From assembly GCF_003671935.1 (NCBI RefSeq), contig NZ_CP032759.1, positions 1 to 64,000 on the forward strand: DNA of 64,000 bases. The letters are read 5' to 3'. Below are positions 51,311 through 61,756 of this stretch, piece by piece. The translations under genes and the position numbers were made by a program. The notes beneath the pieces are model-generated. The model was not told the origin of the DNA and did no database searches. It saw only the letters and a list, made by a program, of their open reading frames with translations. Within the stretch, counting starts at the first letter, position 1; every line of letters begins with the position of its first letter. This stretch comes from Buchnera aphidicola (Rhopalosiphum maidis) (lineage in GTDB: Bacteria > Pseudomonadota > Gammaproteobacteria > Enterobacterales > Enterobacteriaceae).

Positions 51311-51712
51311 TTAAACTGCTGTATTAATACAATTTAAAGAATTATTTATAGTAATAATACGAATTCCATATTTATTATCTGAAAATACAATTTCGCCTAA
51401 AGCAATCAATTTATTATTCGCAAAAATTTTTAAAGGATCTTCTTTTTTTCTTGTTAAGAATAACATACTTCCCTTTGAAAAATTTAGTAAATCTCTTATT
51501 TTTACTTTTGATTTTCCTAATTCTACACTTATATTAACTGGTATATCAAAAAGTATGTTTTTCTCATCTGATAATTTATTGTTAGAAGTACTTAAATTTT
51601 TTTCTTTTTTTCTTTCATTGATTAATTCTTTATTAACATTTTTATTATTATTCTTTTGAAGATTATCATTATCAAATTTTTTGAAATCATCTTTTTTTTG
51701 TATTTTATTCAT
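51311..51712 (-). CDS. fliN: flagellar C-ring protein FliN
   Basis: 133 residues (E. coli 137). A low-complexity Lys/Asn/Asp N-terminal half precedes the SpoA-type domain: [59 protein letters not shown]. It forms the C-ring base and docks FliH/export cargo in related systems. It starts 17 nt after fliM. Confidence 0.93.
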   Translation of the reverse strand: MNKIQKKDDFKKFDNDNLQKNNNKNVNKELINERKKEKNLSTSNNKLSDEKNILFDIPVNISVELGKSKVKIRDLLNFSKGSMLFLTRKKEDPLKIFANNKLIALGEIVFSDNKYGIRIITINNSLNCINTAV

Positions 51713-51728
51713 TAAAAATTTCCTTATA

Positions 51729-52652
51729 TTATTTTTTTTTTAAGATTTGATGAACAAATTTTTCTAAAAAAATAATAGATTTTTCATTAAAAACTTTATG
51801 TTTTCCTAAAAAAATAGGTTTTTTTTCTATATATGCTATAACTTTTTCAGGATTTTCAATTGTAAGAACATCTCCTTCACGTAAATTATTAAATTTATTT
51901 TTAGAAATAGAAGATATAATTAATTCCACAGTGACATTTAATTTAATATCATATGAATTTTGAATAAAAACATTTTCTTTTAAAATTGTATCTTGTGAAG
52001 GTATATTTGTATTTAATGAATTAATTATTTTTTTATTTTCTTGTTTTATTATTGAAAGAGGAACTAAAATACTTAAAAAGATCTCGATACCATTTAAATT
52101 GAAATTAAAATAATTAGTTATGAAAAATTTATTTGTATCAAAACAATGCTTATTTAAGTCAATAACGTTAAAATTAAGAAACTTTATATCTATATACAAA
52201 AAGTCTTTACAAGATTTACAATAAGCATTTATGATAAATTCTACTATTTTTTTATTAATAAAATCTTCTGTATAGGTAATTTCGTTTTTTATATTATTTC
52301 TATTTGTAGAAATACCATTTCCTCCAAATAAAAAATCTATAAAAACAGACAACAAATTAGGAGAGAAAAATATAAAAGACGTTTTTTCTAAAGGTTTTAT
52401 TTTTATGGAATTAGAATACAAATACTTAAAATTTTTATCATTATTTGTATAACTATTCATCTTTATAGTATAAAAATTTAATTTGATTTCACTTTTAATA
52501 AAACTAGAAAAAATTATTATTATTTCTTTTACAAATTTCTCATTAATTTTTTCTAATTTTGTCATTTCATTTTGAGCTAAAAACTTGTCTAAGTTTTGTT
52601 CTTTTCTGTGAATTATTTTACATTTATTATCTAAATTAGTACTTTTGCCCAT
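51729..52652 (-). CDS. fliM: flagellar C-ring protein FliM lacking the CheY-binding peptide
   Basis: 307 residues (E. coli 334). A middle domain with [21 protein letters not shown] (GGxG) and [15 protein letters not shown], and a C-terminal SpoA domain [46 protein letters not shown]. The N-terminal CheY-binding motif of E. coli (LSQAEIDALL) is absent: this starts [17 protein letters not shown]. That fits a switch not controlled by chemotaxis. No fliL lies in the 113 bp upstream. Confidence 0.9.
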   Translation of the reverse strand: MGKSTNLDNKCKIIHRKEQNLDKFLAQNEMTKLEKINEKFVKEIIIIFSSFIKSEIKLNFYTIKMNSYTNNDKNFKYLYSNSIKIKPLEKTSFIFFSPNLLSVFIDFLFGGNGISTNRNNIKNEITYTEDFINKKIVEFIINAYCKSCKDFLYIDIKFLNFNVIDLNKHCFDTNKFFITNYFNFNLNGIEIFLSILVPLSIIKQENKKIINSLNTNIPSQDTILKENVFIQNSYDIKLNVTVELIISSISKNKFNNLREGDVLTIENPEKVIAYIEKKPIFLGKHKVFNEKSIIFLEKFVHQILKKK

Positions 52653-52765
52653 TTGTAAAGCACCTCATAGGTAAAAGTTATTAAAGGATTATCTTAAAAA
52701 ATGCTGATTTTTTAAGAATTAAAAAACATAATTAAAATTTTTATTTTAAAATATATTAAATGTTT

Positions 52766-53899
52766 TTAAACAAACATATCAATCAATTTATATTGAATTA
52801 ATTTCATATAATCTTTTTGAAAATTAGATATTTCTTTTAATTTATATTCATTAAAAAAACCATTTTTTGAAGTACTTTTATTTTTTTTAAAAATTTTTTT
52901 CTTTGAAAAAGAAAAGTTGTCAATATTAATTTTTTCTAATTGGATACCATTTTCAATTAGCGCATCTTGTAAAAATGGAATACAATTTTTTAAAAAATTT
53001 TTTACTTCATTGTGATCAGAAGTAAAATTTAATGTTGCTTGATCATTTTTCATTTTAATTTTTATATGTATAGAACCAAGATATTCTGGTTTAAAAGATA
53101 TTTCTGCTTTATTTTCTTTATTTGATATAGAAAGCAATACTTGATGATTAATTGCCTTTTTCCACTTATCATTTTTTTTTGAACTCAGAAATTCTAGAGA
53201 ATTAGTCTCTAATTTAAGATTTTTTTTATTTTTACTATCCTTAAAAGTACTGATTTCATGAGTCGTTATATTATTTGATTTATTTATATTTTTAAAAAAA
53301 AATAAGTTAGATTTATTATTATTTTTACCATTTCTAAAAGATGTTAATATTTTACTATCTGGAACAGTATTTTGATTATATTTGGTATTAAGATATCTAT
53401 TTTTTCCAAAAAAATATTTCTTTTTAAAATTATTAAATATATTAGTTTGTTTAAACTCATTTGTTTGATTTTTAATTTCTATTGATTTGTTAAATGTTGA
53501 ATGAACTAGAAATTTTTTATATTTTTTGTTTTTTTTTAGATTGTTTTCTTTTTCTAAATTTAATTTTTTATGTTTTTTTAATTTAAAGTTTTCATCTGTA
53601 TTCTTTTTTTGAATAATTTTGCATTTATAATTTTTTTGAATATTATGATTTAACATCGTTTCTTTTTTATTTAAAATATTTATTAAATTAGCAATGATAA
53701 AATTAATAGATACTATGTTTTCATAGTCTTCTTTTTTTTCTTTTGTAGAAATATTATCGAACTCAAGTTCTTTATTAATAAAAAATTTTTTAAACTCATT
53801 AAAATTATATCTAGACGAAAAATCCGAAGAAGTTAAACTATAATCTTGATTATCTGATAATTTTCCTTTTAAAACTATATTATCAAGATATTTAAACAT
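52766..53899 (-). CDS. fliK: flagellar hook-length control protein FliK
   Basis: 377 residues from ATG 53899 (MFKYLDNIVLKGK), with AAGGAAG upstream; E. coli 375. The N-terminal two-thirds is Lys/Asn-rich low complexity. The C-terminal Flg_hook domain is recognisable: HQVLLSISNKENKAEISFKP, EYLGSIHIKIKMKNDQATLN, FLQDALIENGIQLEKINID. It controls hook length by switching export specificity. It overlaps the end of fliJ by 8 nt. Confidence 0.9.
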   Translation of the reverse strand: MFKYLDNIVLKGKLSDNQDYSLTSSDFSSRYNFNEFKKFFINKELEFDNISTKEKKEDYENIVSINFIIANLINILNKKETMLNHNIQKNYKCKIIQKKNTDENFKLKKHKKLNLEKENNLKKNKKYKKFLVHSTFNKSIEIKNQTNEFKQTNIFNNFKKKYFFGKNRYLNTKYNQNTVPDSKILTSFRNGKNNNKSNLFFFKNINKSNNITTHEISTFKDSKNKKNLKLETNSLEFLSSKKNDKWKKAINHQVLLSISNKENKAEISFKPEYLGSIHIKIKMKNDQATLNFTSDHNEVKNFLKNCIPFLQDALIENGIQLEKINIDNFSFSKKKIFKKNKSTSKNGFFNEYKLKEISNFQKDYMKLIQYKLIDMFV

Positions 53900-54350
53900 T
53901 ATAATATCTTCCTTTTTCAAAATTTTTTAATTGATAGAATTCATCAAAAATTATATCTTCCACTAATAAATTTTGTTTTATCGCTGCTTTCTTTTGTTTT
54001 TTATAGAGATAATTCCAAGTTTTTAGTTTTATTTGATGTTTAGACCATTTTTTTAAATTTTCTTCAATAATTTTTTTATTTTTTTTAATCTTTGTCTCAT
54101 TATCTTTAATAAGACAATGCAAAATAAAAATAAAATTATTATAATTTATCCATTGATATAAACATATTCCTGATTCTATTTTAGTTTTTAATTTTTTTAA
54201 ATACTCATTTCGATAATCTGTCAATAAAGTTAATTGTTTAAGATATTTTTCTTTTTGAAGATATAAATTCTTAATATTTATTGTATCTTTTTCTATATTT
54301 TTTTTTTCTATGTTCTCTAAAACAGAGAATAAATTTTTTTTATATTTCAT
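53892..54350 (-). CDS. fliJ: flagellar export chaperone FliJ
   Basis: About 152 residues of predicted coiled coil, from ATG 54350 (MKYKKNLFSVLENIEKK) or 157 from an ATG five codons upstream. The FliJ signature LLTDYRNEYLKKLKTKIESG and YQWINYNNFIF matches E. coli (LIDYQNEYRNNL, RWINYQQFI). In E. coli it is a central stalk-like partner of the FliI ATPase. It lies between fliI and fliK. Confidence 0.88.
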   Translation of the reverse strand: MKYKKNLFSVLENIEKKNIEKDTINIKNLYLQKEKYLKQLTLLTDYRNEYLKKLKTKIESGICLYQWINYNNFIFILHCLIKDNETKIKKNKKIIEENLKKWSKHQIKLKTWNYLYKKQKKAAIKQNLLVEDIIFDEFYQLKNFEKGRYYNV

Positions 54351-54386
54351 TAAAAAACATCCCATTAAGTTCTAAAATAAAAAAAA

Positions 54387-55751
54387 TTAAATAAATATTT
54401 GATTTAATTCTTTACAAGAAGATAAATAATTGCTTTTTTCTGATTGTTTTTGCTGTAAAAATTTTTCCAAGACGGACCATATTTTAATAGCATAATCTAA
54501 AACTGGATCAGTACCTTTTAAATAAGCGCCAATGTTTATCAAATCTCTATTTCTTTGATAAGAAGCAATTAGTTTTTTAAAGTAACAAGCTTGATCGTAT
54601 TGTTTATTGCTAATAATATTAGGCATTACACGACTAATAGAAGTTTCAATATCAATGGCTGGATAATGCCCTAATTCAGCATAATATCGAGATAACATGA
54701 TATGTCCATCTAATATAGAACGACAAAGATGAGAAATTGGATCCTGAAGATCTTCTTCACTTTCAGTTAATACTGTATAAAATGAGGTAATAGAACCATA
54801 ATTATTTATATTACCTGTACGTTCTATTAAAATAGGAATTTTTGAAAAAACAGAAGATGGATATCCTTTAGATACAGGTAATTCTCCCAAAGATAACGAA
54901 ACTAATCTTTGTGCCATTGCATAACGAGTTAATGAATCCACAATTAATAAAACATTTTTATTTTCTTTACAAAAATACTCAGCTATGCTGGTAGCATATG
55001 ATGCTGCTTCTATCTGTAATAAAGGAGATACGTCAGCAGGAGCCGCAATTACTACAGATCGAGAAAGTCCGTTTGCACCTAATATATTTTCTATAAAATC
55101 TTTTACTTCTCGTCCTCGTTCTCCAATTAAACCAATAACAACTACATCCGCTTCTGTATATTTTGCCATCATACCTAAGAGAATACTTTTTCCAATACCT
55201 GAACTAGAAAAAATTCCTATTCTTTGACCTTGTCCTATAGTTAGAAGAGCATTTATAGCACGTATTCCAGTATCTAAAACTTTAGTAATAGGTTTTCTAT
55301 TTAATGGATTAATAGTGTTATTTTTCAGAAAAGTAAAACATTTGGGATTTAATTTGGGAAGTCCATCTAAAGGTGTACCTTTACTATCAAGTACTCTGCC
55401 TAACAATTCTATTCCTAATGGAATTTTTCTTTCAGTAGAATGCGTATTATTTTGAGAAGATGTTAAAAATACTCGTGCTCCAGGGAAAATACCGTATGTT
55501 TCTTCAAAAGAAAACAATAGTGTGTTTTCTTTTTTAAAACCGACTACTTCAGCATGAATATTTAAAATATTACCATCTATTATTCTCTCTACACAACATT
55601 GAGATCCAATTGGTGCTTTTAGACCAGTTACTTCTAAAACTAAACCATTAATACTGATAAGACGACCATAAAAAAACACATGAGAAAGATTGTTAATTTT
55701 CTTTTCAAAAGAAGAAATATTGTTTGATAATTCAGAAAATCTTAATTTCAT
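54387..55751 (-). CDS. fliI: flagellar export ATPase FliI
   Basis: Energises flagellar type III export. The start ATG 55751 (MKLRFSELSNN) overlaps the fliH stop as TAATG; upstream in-frame ATGs lie inside fliH. It has 454 residues (E. coli 457). Walker A is GIFSSSGIGKSILLG, followed by LIGERGREVKDFIENILG, Walker B LLIVDSLTRYAMAQR, and YPSSVFSKIPILIERTG. All catalytic motifs are intact. Confidence 0.96.
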   Translation of the reverse strand: MKLRFSELSNNISSFEKKINNLSHVFFYGRLISINGLVLEVTGLKAPIGSQCCVERIIDGNILNIHAEVVGFKKENTLLFSFEETYGIFPGARVFLTSSQNNTHSTERKIPLGIELLGRVLDSKGTPLDGLPKLNPKCFTFLKNNTINPLNRKPITKVLDTGIRAINALLTIGQGQRIGIFSSSGIGKSILLGMMAKYTEADVVVIGLIGERGREVKDFIENILGANGLSRSVVIAAPADVSPLLQIEAASYATSIAEYFCKENKNVLLIVDSLTRYAMAQRLVSLSLGELPVSKGYPSSVFSKIPILIERTGNINNYGSITSFYTVLTESEEDLQDPISHLCRSILDGHIMLSRYYAELGHYPAIDIETSISRVMPNIISNKQYDQACYFKKLIASYQRNRDLINIGAYLKGTDPVLDYAIKIWSVLEKFLQQKQSEKSNYLSSCKELNQIFI

Positions 55752-56416
55752 TAATATTCCTCTGAAATAAGACGACATAATGCTTTCCATCTAGCGTCAA
55801 TAGTATTGTCTATATCACCATTTTCTGACCGAATTTTACAGCCATTAATATCTATATTACTATCATAACATAATTCCCATTTATCTTTATGAATAGAATT
55901 TTTTACCGTTTTTTCTAAAATTTTTTTATTATTAGGATGAACAATAAGCTGTTTTTTTTTCAAAAAAAAACTATCATTTTTAACTATTTCTTTTATATTC
56001 TTTAATAAAATTGATTCATCAAATTTGATATTTTTTCCAATTATATAAGAAGAAATTATTAAAACTGTTTTTAATAAACGTGTAAATAACATTTTTTCAA
56101 ACAAAGAAATACAAGCATCAAAATTTGATAAAAATTTATCTAAATTACGATTAAATAAAACATTATTTTCTTCTTTCTTTTTTATACTATCCTGAAAATC
56201 CAAGTTACATGCTTCTTCATTACAAGAAGCGTTTTTTAATTCATTTTTTTTGTTTGATTTATTAAGATTTATTTTATTTTTAACATCAGTAAAAAAATCT
56301 TTTTCTGTTAATTTATACAAATTCCAATAATAAATGTTATTATTTTTCGCATTTTTTAAAAATATTTCTTCTGGATACCATTTTTCCCAATTTTTTTTTA
56401 TATCTAGATTAGACAT
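55751..56416 (-). CDS. fliH: flagellar export regulator FliH
   Basis: 221 residues (E. coli 228). Stator-like partner of FliI. The N-terminal WEKWYPEEIF resembles the FliH start, a Lys-rich linker follows, and the C-terminal part contains VHPNNKKILEKTV and GCKIRSENGDIDNTIDARW, the FliH/V-ATPase E-like end. It overlaps fliG by 8 nt and fliI by one. Confidence 0.88.
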   Translation of the reverse strand: MSNLDIKKNWEKWYPEEIFLKNAKNNNIYYWNLYKLTEKDFFTDVKNKINLNKSNKKNELKNASCNEEACNLDFQDSIKKKEENNVLFNRNLDKFLSNFDACISLFEKMLFTRLLKTVLIISSYIIGKNIKFDESILLKNIKEIVKNDSFFLKKKQLIVHPNNKKILEKTVKNSIHKDKWELCYDSNIDINGCKIRSENGDIDNTIDARWKALCRLISEEY

Positions 56417-57404
56417 AATATTTTCCTAATTTTTTTAATGAAAAAATACCATTATCTAAAATATTTTTAAGCATCATTAAAATTAATTTTTGTTCATTTT
56501 TTATAGCCACATCAGAAACATAAGATTTTTTTTCTAAATAAAGAGATAATTTTTTTGCTTTTTCTACATTCATATTTTTAAAAAACTTATTTCTTACAAT
56601 CAAATTAGTACCCTGCAGTGCAATAAATAACTTTTCTTTTTCTAAATTTTTAATAAGACATTTAATATGTTTATCCTCCATATTAACTATATTATCAAAT
56701 AAAAACATTTCTTTAATAATCTTACGAGTTAATTTTTTATCAAATAAATGAATTTTTTTTAAAATATCTTGTTCATATTCTACTTTCATAAAATTTAAAA
56801 TTTCAGCAGCAGTTTTTATACCACCTTTTTCTGAAAAAATTAGTTTTTTTCTTTTTAATAAAAAATTGATTATTTTTTTTAAATCAATTAAGTTAGACTC
56901 TTCAATACCATTAAACTCTGCAATTCTTAAAATAATTTCAGTACGCTTTTCTTCACTTAAAGCTGAAAGAATTTTAGCTGATTGACTCTTATCTAAATAT
57001 ACAAGTATTGTTGTGAAGATTTGAGGATGTTCTTTTTCTAATAAAGCAACTACTTTTTCTGGTTCCATATTATTAAACGATTTAATACACATCTTAATGT
57101 TACGAATTTCTAATGCTTCATTTAATAAGATATGACCTTGTTTTTCTCCTAAAGTTTTAGTTAACATATCACTAATGTAATTTTCATCATTGTTACAAAT
57201 TAAATTATTTTTTTTTAAAAATAGATCATAACATTCACATAATACTGTATTTAATATTGTATTAGAAAATTGATTAATATTAACCATAGAAGTAACTAAT
57301 TCTTGAACTTCAAAAGGAGTTAAATGTTTTAGTATTTCTGATGCTTGATCAGCTCCTATTGACATCAATAAAAGTGCACTTTTCTCAGTACCATTTAAAG
57401 TCAT
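56409..57404 (-). CDS. fliG: flagellar switch protein FliG without torque residues
   Basis: 331 residues, as in E. coli, and alignable without net gaps. N-domain MTLNGTEKSALLLMSIGADQ, middle domain MEPEKVVALLEKEHPQIFTTIL (EHPQ motif), GGIKTAAEILNFMK, and C-domain LIKNLEKEKLFIALQGTN. Residues aligned with the E. coli charges K264, R281, D288, D289 and R297, which interact with the stator, are Q, E, L, Y and S. The structural parts that assemble on FliF and FliM remain. It overlaps fliF by 4 nt. Confidence 0.95.
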   Translation of the reverse strand: MTLNGTEKSALLLMSIGADQASEILKHLTPFEVQELVTSMVNINQFSNTILNTVLCECYDLFLKKNNLICNNDENYISDMLTKTLGEKQGHILLNEALEIRNIKMCIKSFNNMEPEKVVALLEKEHPQIFTTILVYLDKSQSAKILSALSEEKRTEIILRIAEFNGIEESNLIDLKKIINFLLKRKKLIFSEKGGIKTAAEILNFMKVEYEQDILKKIHLFDKKLTRKIIKEMFLFDNIVNMEDKHIKCLIKNLEKEKLFIALQGTNLIVRNKFFKNMNVEKAKKLSLYLEKKSYVSDVAIKNEQKLILMMLKNILDNGIFSLKKLGKYYV

Positions 57405-59092
57405 TTTTTATCACTCATCCATTGACGAATAATCGACGCTATAACACGTGGATTTTGATTAGATATATTACAAATTTGATGAATTAACTTATCTGTATTT
57501 AAATTTTTTGAAACGTTTAATTGAGAAATAATTTTTTCTTTTTTGCTTTTTTCTAAATCTTCTTCTTTTTTATTTTTATGTAATTTATTATTTTTAGTAT
57601 TGTTTTTTGAAGTATCAATTACTGAAGAAGAAAAAAAACATTTCTTTAAAAGAAATAAAAGAAAAACAACAGAAATACACCACGGTGTTAAAATTAAAAA
57701 ATTATTCGAAAAATCAGATTGATTGGAACTTTTTAATAATTTAACAGGAGGATTTTTATCTTTTTGAAAAAAAGATTCATTAACAACATATACGCTATCC
57801 CCTCTCATTTTGGAACAACCTATTGCTTCGCATACTAAATTTTTAATCTTTTTTATTTGCTCTACATTTAAAGGAACTAATTTTCCATTTTTATCTTTAA
57901 TAAAATTAACTATAACTGCAGCTGATAATCTTTTTACTTCTCCTATATTCATTTTAGTATGAGATAAACTATGATTTAATTCATAATTGATTGTATCATC
58001 ATGACTAATAACAGAATTTGAATTTAAAACGTTGTTGTTTAAATCCTGATTATTTTTTAAAATAGATTTTTTAACTTTTTTATCGCCATACGCTTTAGTA
58101 TTTAAGTTATTGTTTGAAAAAAAACTATTTTGAGAAAACAGTTTTTCTGGTTTGTTTTCTTCTGTTTTATTTTTTATTTCGTCATTAATAGTACTTTGAC
58201 GAGATCGTATTGCTTGGTTTTTATAATCTGTATTAGGTGTATATTTTTCTTGTGTTTTTTCTTGAGAATTAAAATCTATTTGTGCAGTAACTTGAGCATA
58301 AACATTATTAAATCCTAATAAAGGTTCTAAAATGTTTTTAATTCTATTTCTATAACGAGACTCAATTTCTTCAGAATATTTTAATTTTAAATCATCAATT
58401 TGATTTAAACCTAATGATGAATTGTTTAATAATTTTCCAAACTGATCTACTATCGTTATGTTTTCTACAGATAAATCACATATACTGCTAGAGATAAGAT
58501 GCAGTATAGCATTTACTTGGCTAGGATCTAATCCTCGATCAGATTTTAAATTTAAAATAACAGAAACTGATGGTTTTTTTTTATCTTCTAAAAAAAGAGA
58601 ATTTTTTGGAAATGCTATATGTATTTTTGCATGTTTTACAATGTTAATTTTTTCTATACTACGAGCCAATTCCCCTTCTAAAGCACGTTGATAATTAATT
58701 TGCTCACCAAATTGACTAACTCCAAATCTTTCTTTATCTAAGATTTCATAACCCATATTTCTATGAGGAGAATTATTTTCAGAAAAACGTAAACGAAGTT
58801 CATAAACTTTGTTTTTTGGAACTAACAATTGAGTAGAATTTTCAGAGAATTTATAGGGTATTTTCATCTGATTTAATTGATCAATAATTACTTCTCCATC
58901 TTCTTTAGATAAATTGTTGTATAAAATTTGATAATCAGGAGATTTTCGCCATATAGAAATCGAAACAGTGGTAATTACAGCTAATACAAATAAAATAATT
59001 AAAACACGGGAATTTTTAAAAAAATAAGATAAAAAATTATTAAATTTTTTTTTCTCTTCTGAAACTGATTCTTCTATAGTACTGAAATTCAT
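57401..59092 (-). CDS. fliF: flagellar MS-ring protein FliF
   Basis: 563 residues (E. coli 552). It has a transmembrane helix near residue 30 (VLIILFVLAVITTVSISIW), ring-building motifs YQILYNNLSKEDGEVIIDQL, ELRLRFSENNSPHRNMGYE, NYQRALEGELARSI and AKIHIAFPKNSLF, then a low-complexity Asn/Lys loop, a second helix near 465 and a C-terminal FliG-binding tail (NQNPRVIASIIRQWMSDKK). Divergent from fliE. Confidence 0.95.
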   Translation of the reverse strand: MNFSTIEESVSEEKKKFNNFLSYFFKNSRVLIILFVLAVITTVSISIWRKSPDYQILYNNLSKEDGEVIIDQLNQMKIPYKFSENSTQLLVPKNKVYELRLRFSENNSPHRNMGYEILDKERFGVSQFGEQINYQRALEGELARSIEKINIVKHAKIHIAFPKNSLFLEDKKKPSVSVILNLKSDRGLDPSQVNAILHLISSSICDLSVENITIVDQFGKLLNNSSLGLNQIDDLKLKYSEEIESRYRNRIKNILEPLLGFNNVYAQVTAQIDFNSQEKTQEKYTPNTDYKNQAIRSRQSTINDEIKNKTEENKPEKLFSQNSFFSNNNLNTKAYGDKKVKKSILKNNQDLNNNVLNSNSVISHDDTINYELNHSLSHTKMNIGEVKRLSAAVIVNFIKDKNGKLVPLNVEQIKKIKNLVCEAIGCSKMRGDSVYVVNESFFQKDKNPPVKLLKSSNQSDFSNNFLILTPWCISVVFLLFLLKKCFFSSSVIDTSKNNTKNNKLHKNKKEEDLEKSKKEKIISQLNVSKNLNTDKLIHQICNISNQNPRVIASIIRQWMSDKK

Positions 59093-59273
59093 AACATCTT
59101 CCTAATCTAATAGTTAATCCTAACTATAATAATTGAATCAAAAATAATAAATTTCACTTGAAATAAAAACATTTCCTGATAAATTAAACATATATAAAAC
59201 ATTTATATTCATATTTGAAGATACAAAAATGCTTTAAAATTGTTAAAATTAAAAAAAAAATGCAGAGGAAGAT

Positions 59274-59579
59274 ATGTTTATTGATAGTATTGATAATCAA
59301 AATATTTATACAAAGATTAATTTTTTAGATACAAATAAACAAAAAAACAAAGAATCTAACAACTTTGTCAATTTTTTTAAAACAGCATTAGAAGAAATAA
59401 GCAACGTTCAAAATAACTCAAAAAAAAATATTAAAAAATTTCAATTAAATCATTCAGATATGTCTTTAAATGACATAATGATAAATCTACAAAAATCTTC
59501 TATTTCTATGGAATTAGCTATTCAAGTAAGAAATAGAATTATTTCAGCTTATAAAGAGATAATGAATCAACAAGTTTAA
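59274..59579 (+). CDS. fliE: flagellar hook-basal body protein FliE
   Basis: Rod/MS-ring adaptor, 101 residues (E. coli 104). NFFKTALEEISNVQNNSKK and the C-terminal LQKSSISMELAIQVRNRIISAYKEIMNQQV match the family. GAGGAAG precedes ATG 59274. Separated from fliF by a 181-bp divergent promoter region and followed by a clear terminator. Confidence 0.94.
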   Translation: MFIDSIDNQNIYTKINFLDTNKQKNKESNNFVNFFKTALEEISNVQNNSKKNIKKFQLNHSDMSLNDIMINLQKSSISMELAIQVRNRIISAYKEIMNQQV

Positions 59580-59590
59580 CTTAAAAAATA

Positions 59591-59620
59591 CTGTGCTAAA
59601 TTTTGCACTATTTAGCACAG
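59591..59620 (+). terminator. intrinsic terminator after fliE
   Basis: Perfect 10-bp stem CTGTGCTAAA / TTTAGCACAG with a 10-nt loop, 11 nt past the fliE stop, followed by AATTTTAGATTTTT. Confidence 0.75.
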
Positions 59621-59731
59621 AATTTTAGATTTTTAATTTTCTGATATTAAAAAAACAAAAAAATTATAGTATTCAAAAAAATAATTTATTAAAAAGGAAT
59701 ATAATTCTTCAAAAAAATATATAATATTTTT

Positions 59732-59803
59732 TGGAGCTAGGCGGAATTGAACCGCCGACATCTTACATGCCATGCAAGCGCTCTACCTCTGAGCTATAGC
59801 CCC
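59732..59803 (-). tRNA. tRNA-Ala (anticodon GGC)
   Basis: Acceptor GGGGCTA / TAGCTCC, anticodon arm CTTGC-ATGGCAT-GTAAG (GGC), T-arm GGCGG-TTCAATT-CCGCC, discriminator A. CCA is not encoded. It lies beyond gltX, as alaW/alaX do in E. coli. Confidence 0.96.
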
Positions 59804-60038
59804 GAAAATATTACAATATAAAAACACATTAGTTCTGTCAATTTATTTTTCTATTAAAATGCATAATAAAAACTAAATAAAGTATTTTTTAAAAAAAAAT
59901 TGAAAATATTAAAAATATAGTATATAAAAACTTAAACATAATCTTATTAAAAATAAGATGTGTCAAATTATTTATAACTAAATTTACAATAGATTTTAAA
60001 TAAAAATAGTTTGTTAATTTTTTTAATTAATAGTTATT

Positions 60039-61466
60039 TTATTTTTCTAAATAATTTGTATTATTGATTTTTTCAATAAATAAAATTGCTCTTTTTAATC
60101 TTAATAAAGTCTTCTCTTTTCCAATTAAAAAAATTACAGAACTTATATTTGGTGAAGACATATTACCTGTTAATACAACACGTAATAACATACTTATATT
60201 TTTTAATTTAGTTTCAAGTTTGACAGATACATTATTAATCAACGTAGATAATTCTTCGTTATTCCAAACAGATATTTTTTTTATACTATTATATAAATAT
60301 TTCAAACTCACATAATTTTCTGGAATTAAATATTGATCAGCAGCTAATTTTTCAAAATCTTCGAATTCTTCATAAAAATATTTAGAAGATTGAGCAATTT
60401 CTTTTAAGGTATAACAACGATTTCTTAATAAGATTAAAACAGATTCTAAATTAGGTCCATTTTTTATATTAATATTTTCATAATTTATGTGATATTGTAA
60501 AAGATTAGAAATATGACTCAACGGTAAATTATTAATATAATATTTATTTAACCAAAAAAGTTTTTTCATACTTACAGCACTAGAAGATTTACTAATTTTT
60601 TTTAAATTAAATAATTTTTTCATTTGTGAAACACTAAAAATCTCTTGATTACCGTAAGACCAACCCAAACGTATTATATAATTAAGTAAAGCTTCTGGCA
60701 AAAAACCATCTTTATAGTATTCTAAAATGTTTAAAGCATCGTTTCTTTTAGAAAATTTTTCCCCTTCTTCATTAAGAATCATTGAAACATGAGCATAAAT
60801 AGGTATTTTAGCATTTAAGGATTTTAAAATATTTATTTGACGAGGAGTATTATTAATATGATCTTCACCACGAATAACATGAGTAATCTTCATATCTAAA
60901 TCATCTATTACTACACAAAAGTTATACGTAGGAATTCCGTTAGAACGTTGAATGATCAGATCATCTAATTCTTCATTTTGAAAAGTAATCGTTCCTCTAA
61001 TTTTATCTTCAAATATTACTTTACCAGAAATTGGATTTTTAAATCTTACTACATAATTTTTATTAAAAATATTTCTCTGATCTAAATTTCTACATGTTCC
61101 ACTGTATCGTGGTTTTTCCCCTTTCGAAATTTGTTGCATTCGTTCATTTTCTAATTTTTTTGACGAACAAAAACATTTATAGGCTTTGCCTTCTTCTAAC
61201 ATAATTTTAATAACATCTTTATACCTTTCTAATCTTTTACTCTGAAAATAAGGGCCTTCATCCCAATTTAACCCCAACCATTCTAATCCATATAAAATAG
61301 ATTTAACAGATTTTGAATCGTAACGTTCAAAATCTGTATCTTCTATACGAAGAACAAATCTTCCATTATAATGACGTGCAAACAACCAAGAATACAAAGC
61401 AGTACGAATGCTACCAATATGTAAATTTCCAGTAGGACTAGGCGCAAAACGAGTTTTTACTTTCAT
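60039..61466 (-). CDS. gltX: glutamyl-tRNA synthetase
   Basis: Class I synthetase charging tRNA-Glu, 475 residues (E. coli 471). [23 protein letters not shown] (HIGH-type), [49 protein letters not shown], the KMSKS loop EKFSKRND, and [13 protein letters not shown] are intact. Divergent from tRNA-Val/tRNA-Lys. Confidence 0.97.
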   Translation of the reverse strand: MKVKTRFAPSPTGNLHIGSIRTALYSWLFARHYNGRFVLRIEDTDFERYDSKSVKSILYGLEWLGLNWDEGPYFQSKRLERYKDVIKIMLEEGKAYKCFCSSKKLENERMQQISKGEKPRYSGTCRNLDQRNIFNKNYVVRFKNPISGKVIFEDKIRGTITFQNEELDDLIIQRSNGIPTYNFCVVIDDLDMKITHVIRGEDHINNTPRQINILKSLNAKIPIYAHVSMILNEEGEKFSKRNDALNILEYYKDGFLPEALLNYIIRLGWSYGNQEIFSVSQMKKLFNLKKISKSSSAVSMKKLFWLNKYYINNLPLSHISNLLQYHINYENINIKNGPNLESVLILLRNRCYTLKEIAQSSKYFYEEFEDFEKLAADQYLIPENYVSLKYLYNSIKKISVWNNEELSTLINNVSVKLETKLKNISMLLRVVLTGNMSSPNISSVIFLIGKEKTLLRLKRAILFIEKINNTNYLEK

Positions 61467-61622
61467 GTTTTCCTTAGCTAAAAATTTTTATTTAACTTAT
61501 TCATACATTCTATATTTTTTTTAAATTTTATGAATTAATTTTATAAATATTAAATTATAGATAGTTATTTCATCACAACGATTAAATTTACAACAAACAA
61601 ATACTCTTTTAAAAAAAAAGAT

Positions 61623-61650
61623 TGACTCTATTTTTCTTACCTTTACAATA
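61623..61650 (+). promoter_or_regulatory. sigma-70 promoter of the tRNA-Val/tRNA-Lys unit
   Basis: -35 TTGACT (61623-61628), 16-bp spacer, -10 TACAAT (61645-61650); the tRNA-Val 5' end is 22 nt downstream. Each hexamer differs from consensus at one base. Confidence 0.65.
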
Positions 61651-61671
61651 AAGCTATAAAAATAATTACAG

Positions 61672-61747
61672 GGTGATTAGCTCAGTTGGTAGAGCTCCTC
61701 CTTTACACGGAGGAAGTCGGCGGTTCGAGTCCGTCATCACCCACCAA
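61672..61747 (+). tRNA. tRNA-Val (anticodon UAC)
   Basis: Acceptor GGGTGAT / ATCACCC, anticodon loop TTTACAC (TAC) on stem CCTCC/GGAGG, T-arm GGCGG-TTCGAGT-CCGTC, and an encoded ACCA end. Near-identical to the E. coli valT type. Confidence 0.97.
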
Positions 61748-61756
61748 AAAAAATCG

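Noticed and set aside
52653..52765. Possible fliL between fliK and fliM
   Set aside because: Only 113 bp of A+T-rich spacer; no frame or motif of FliL.
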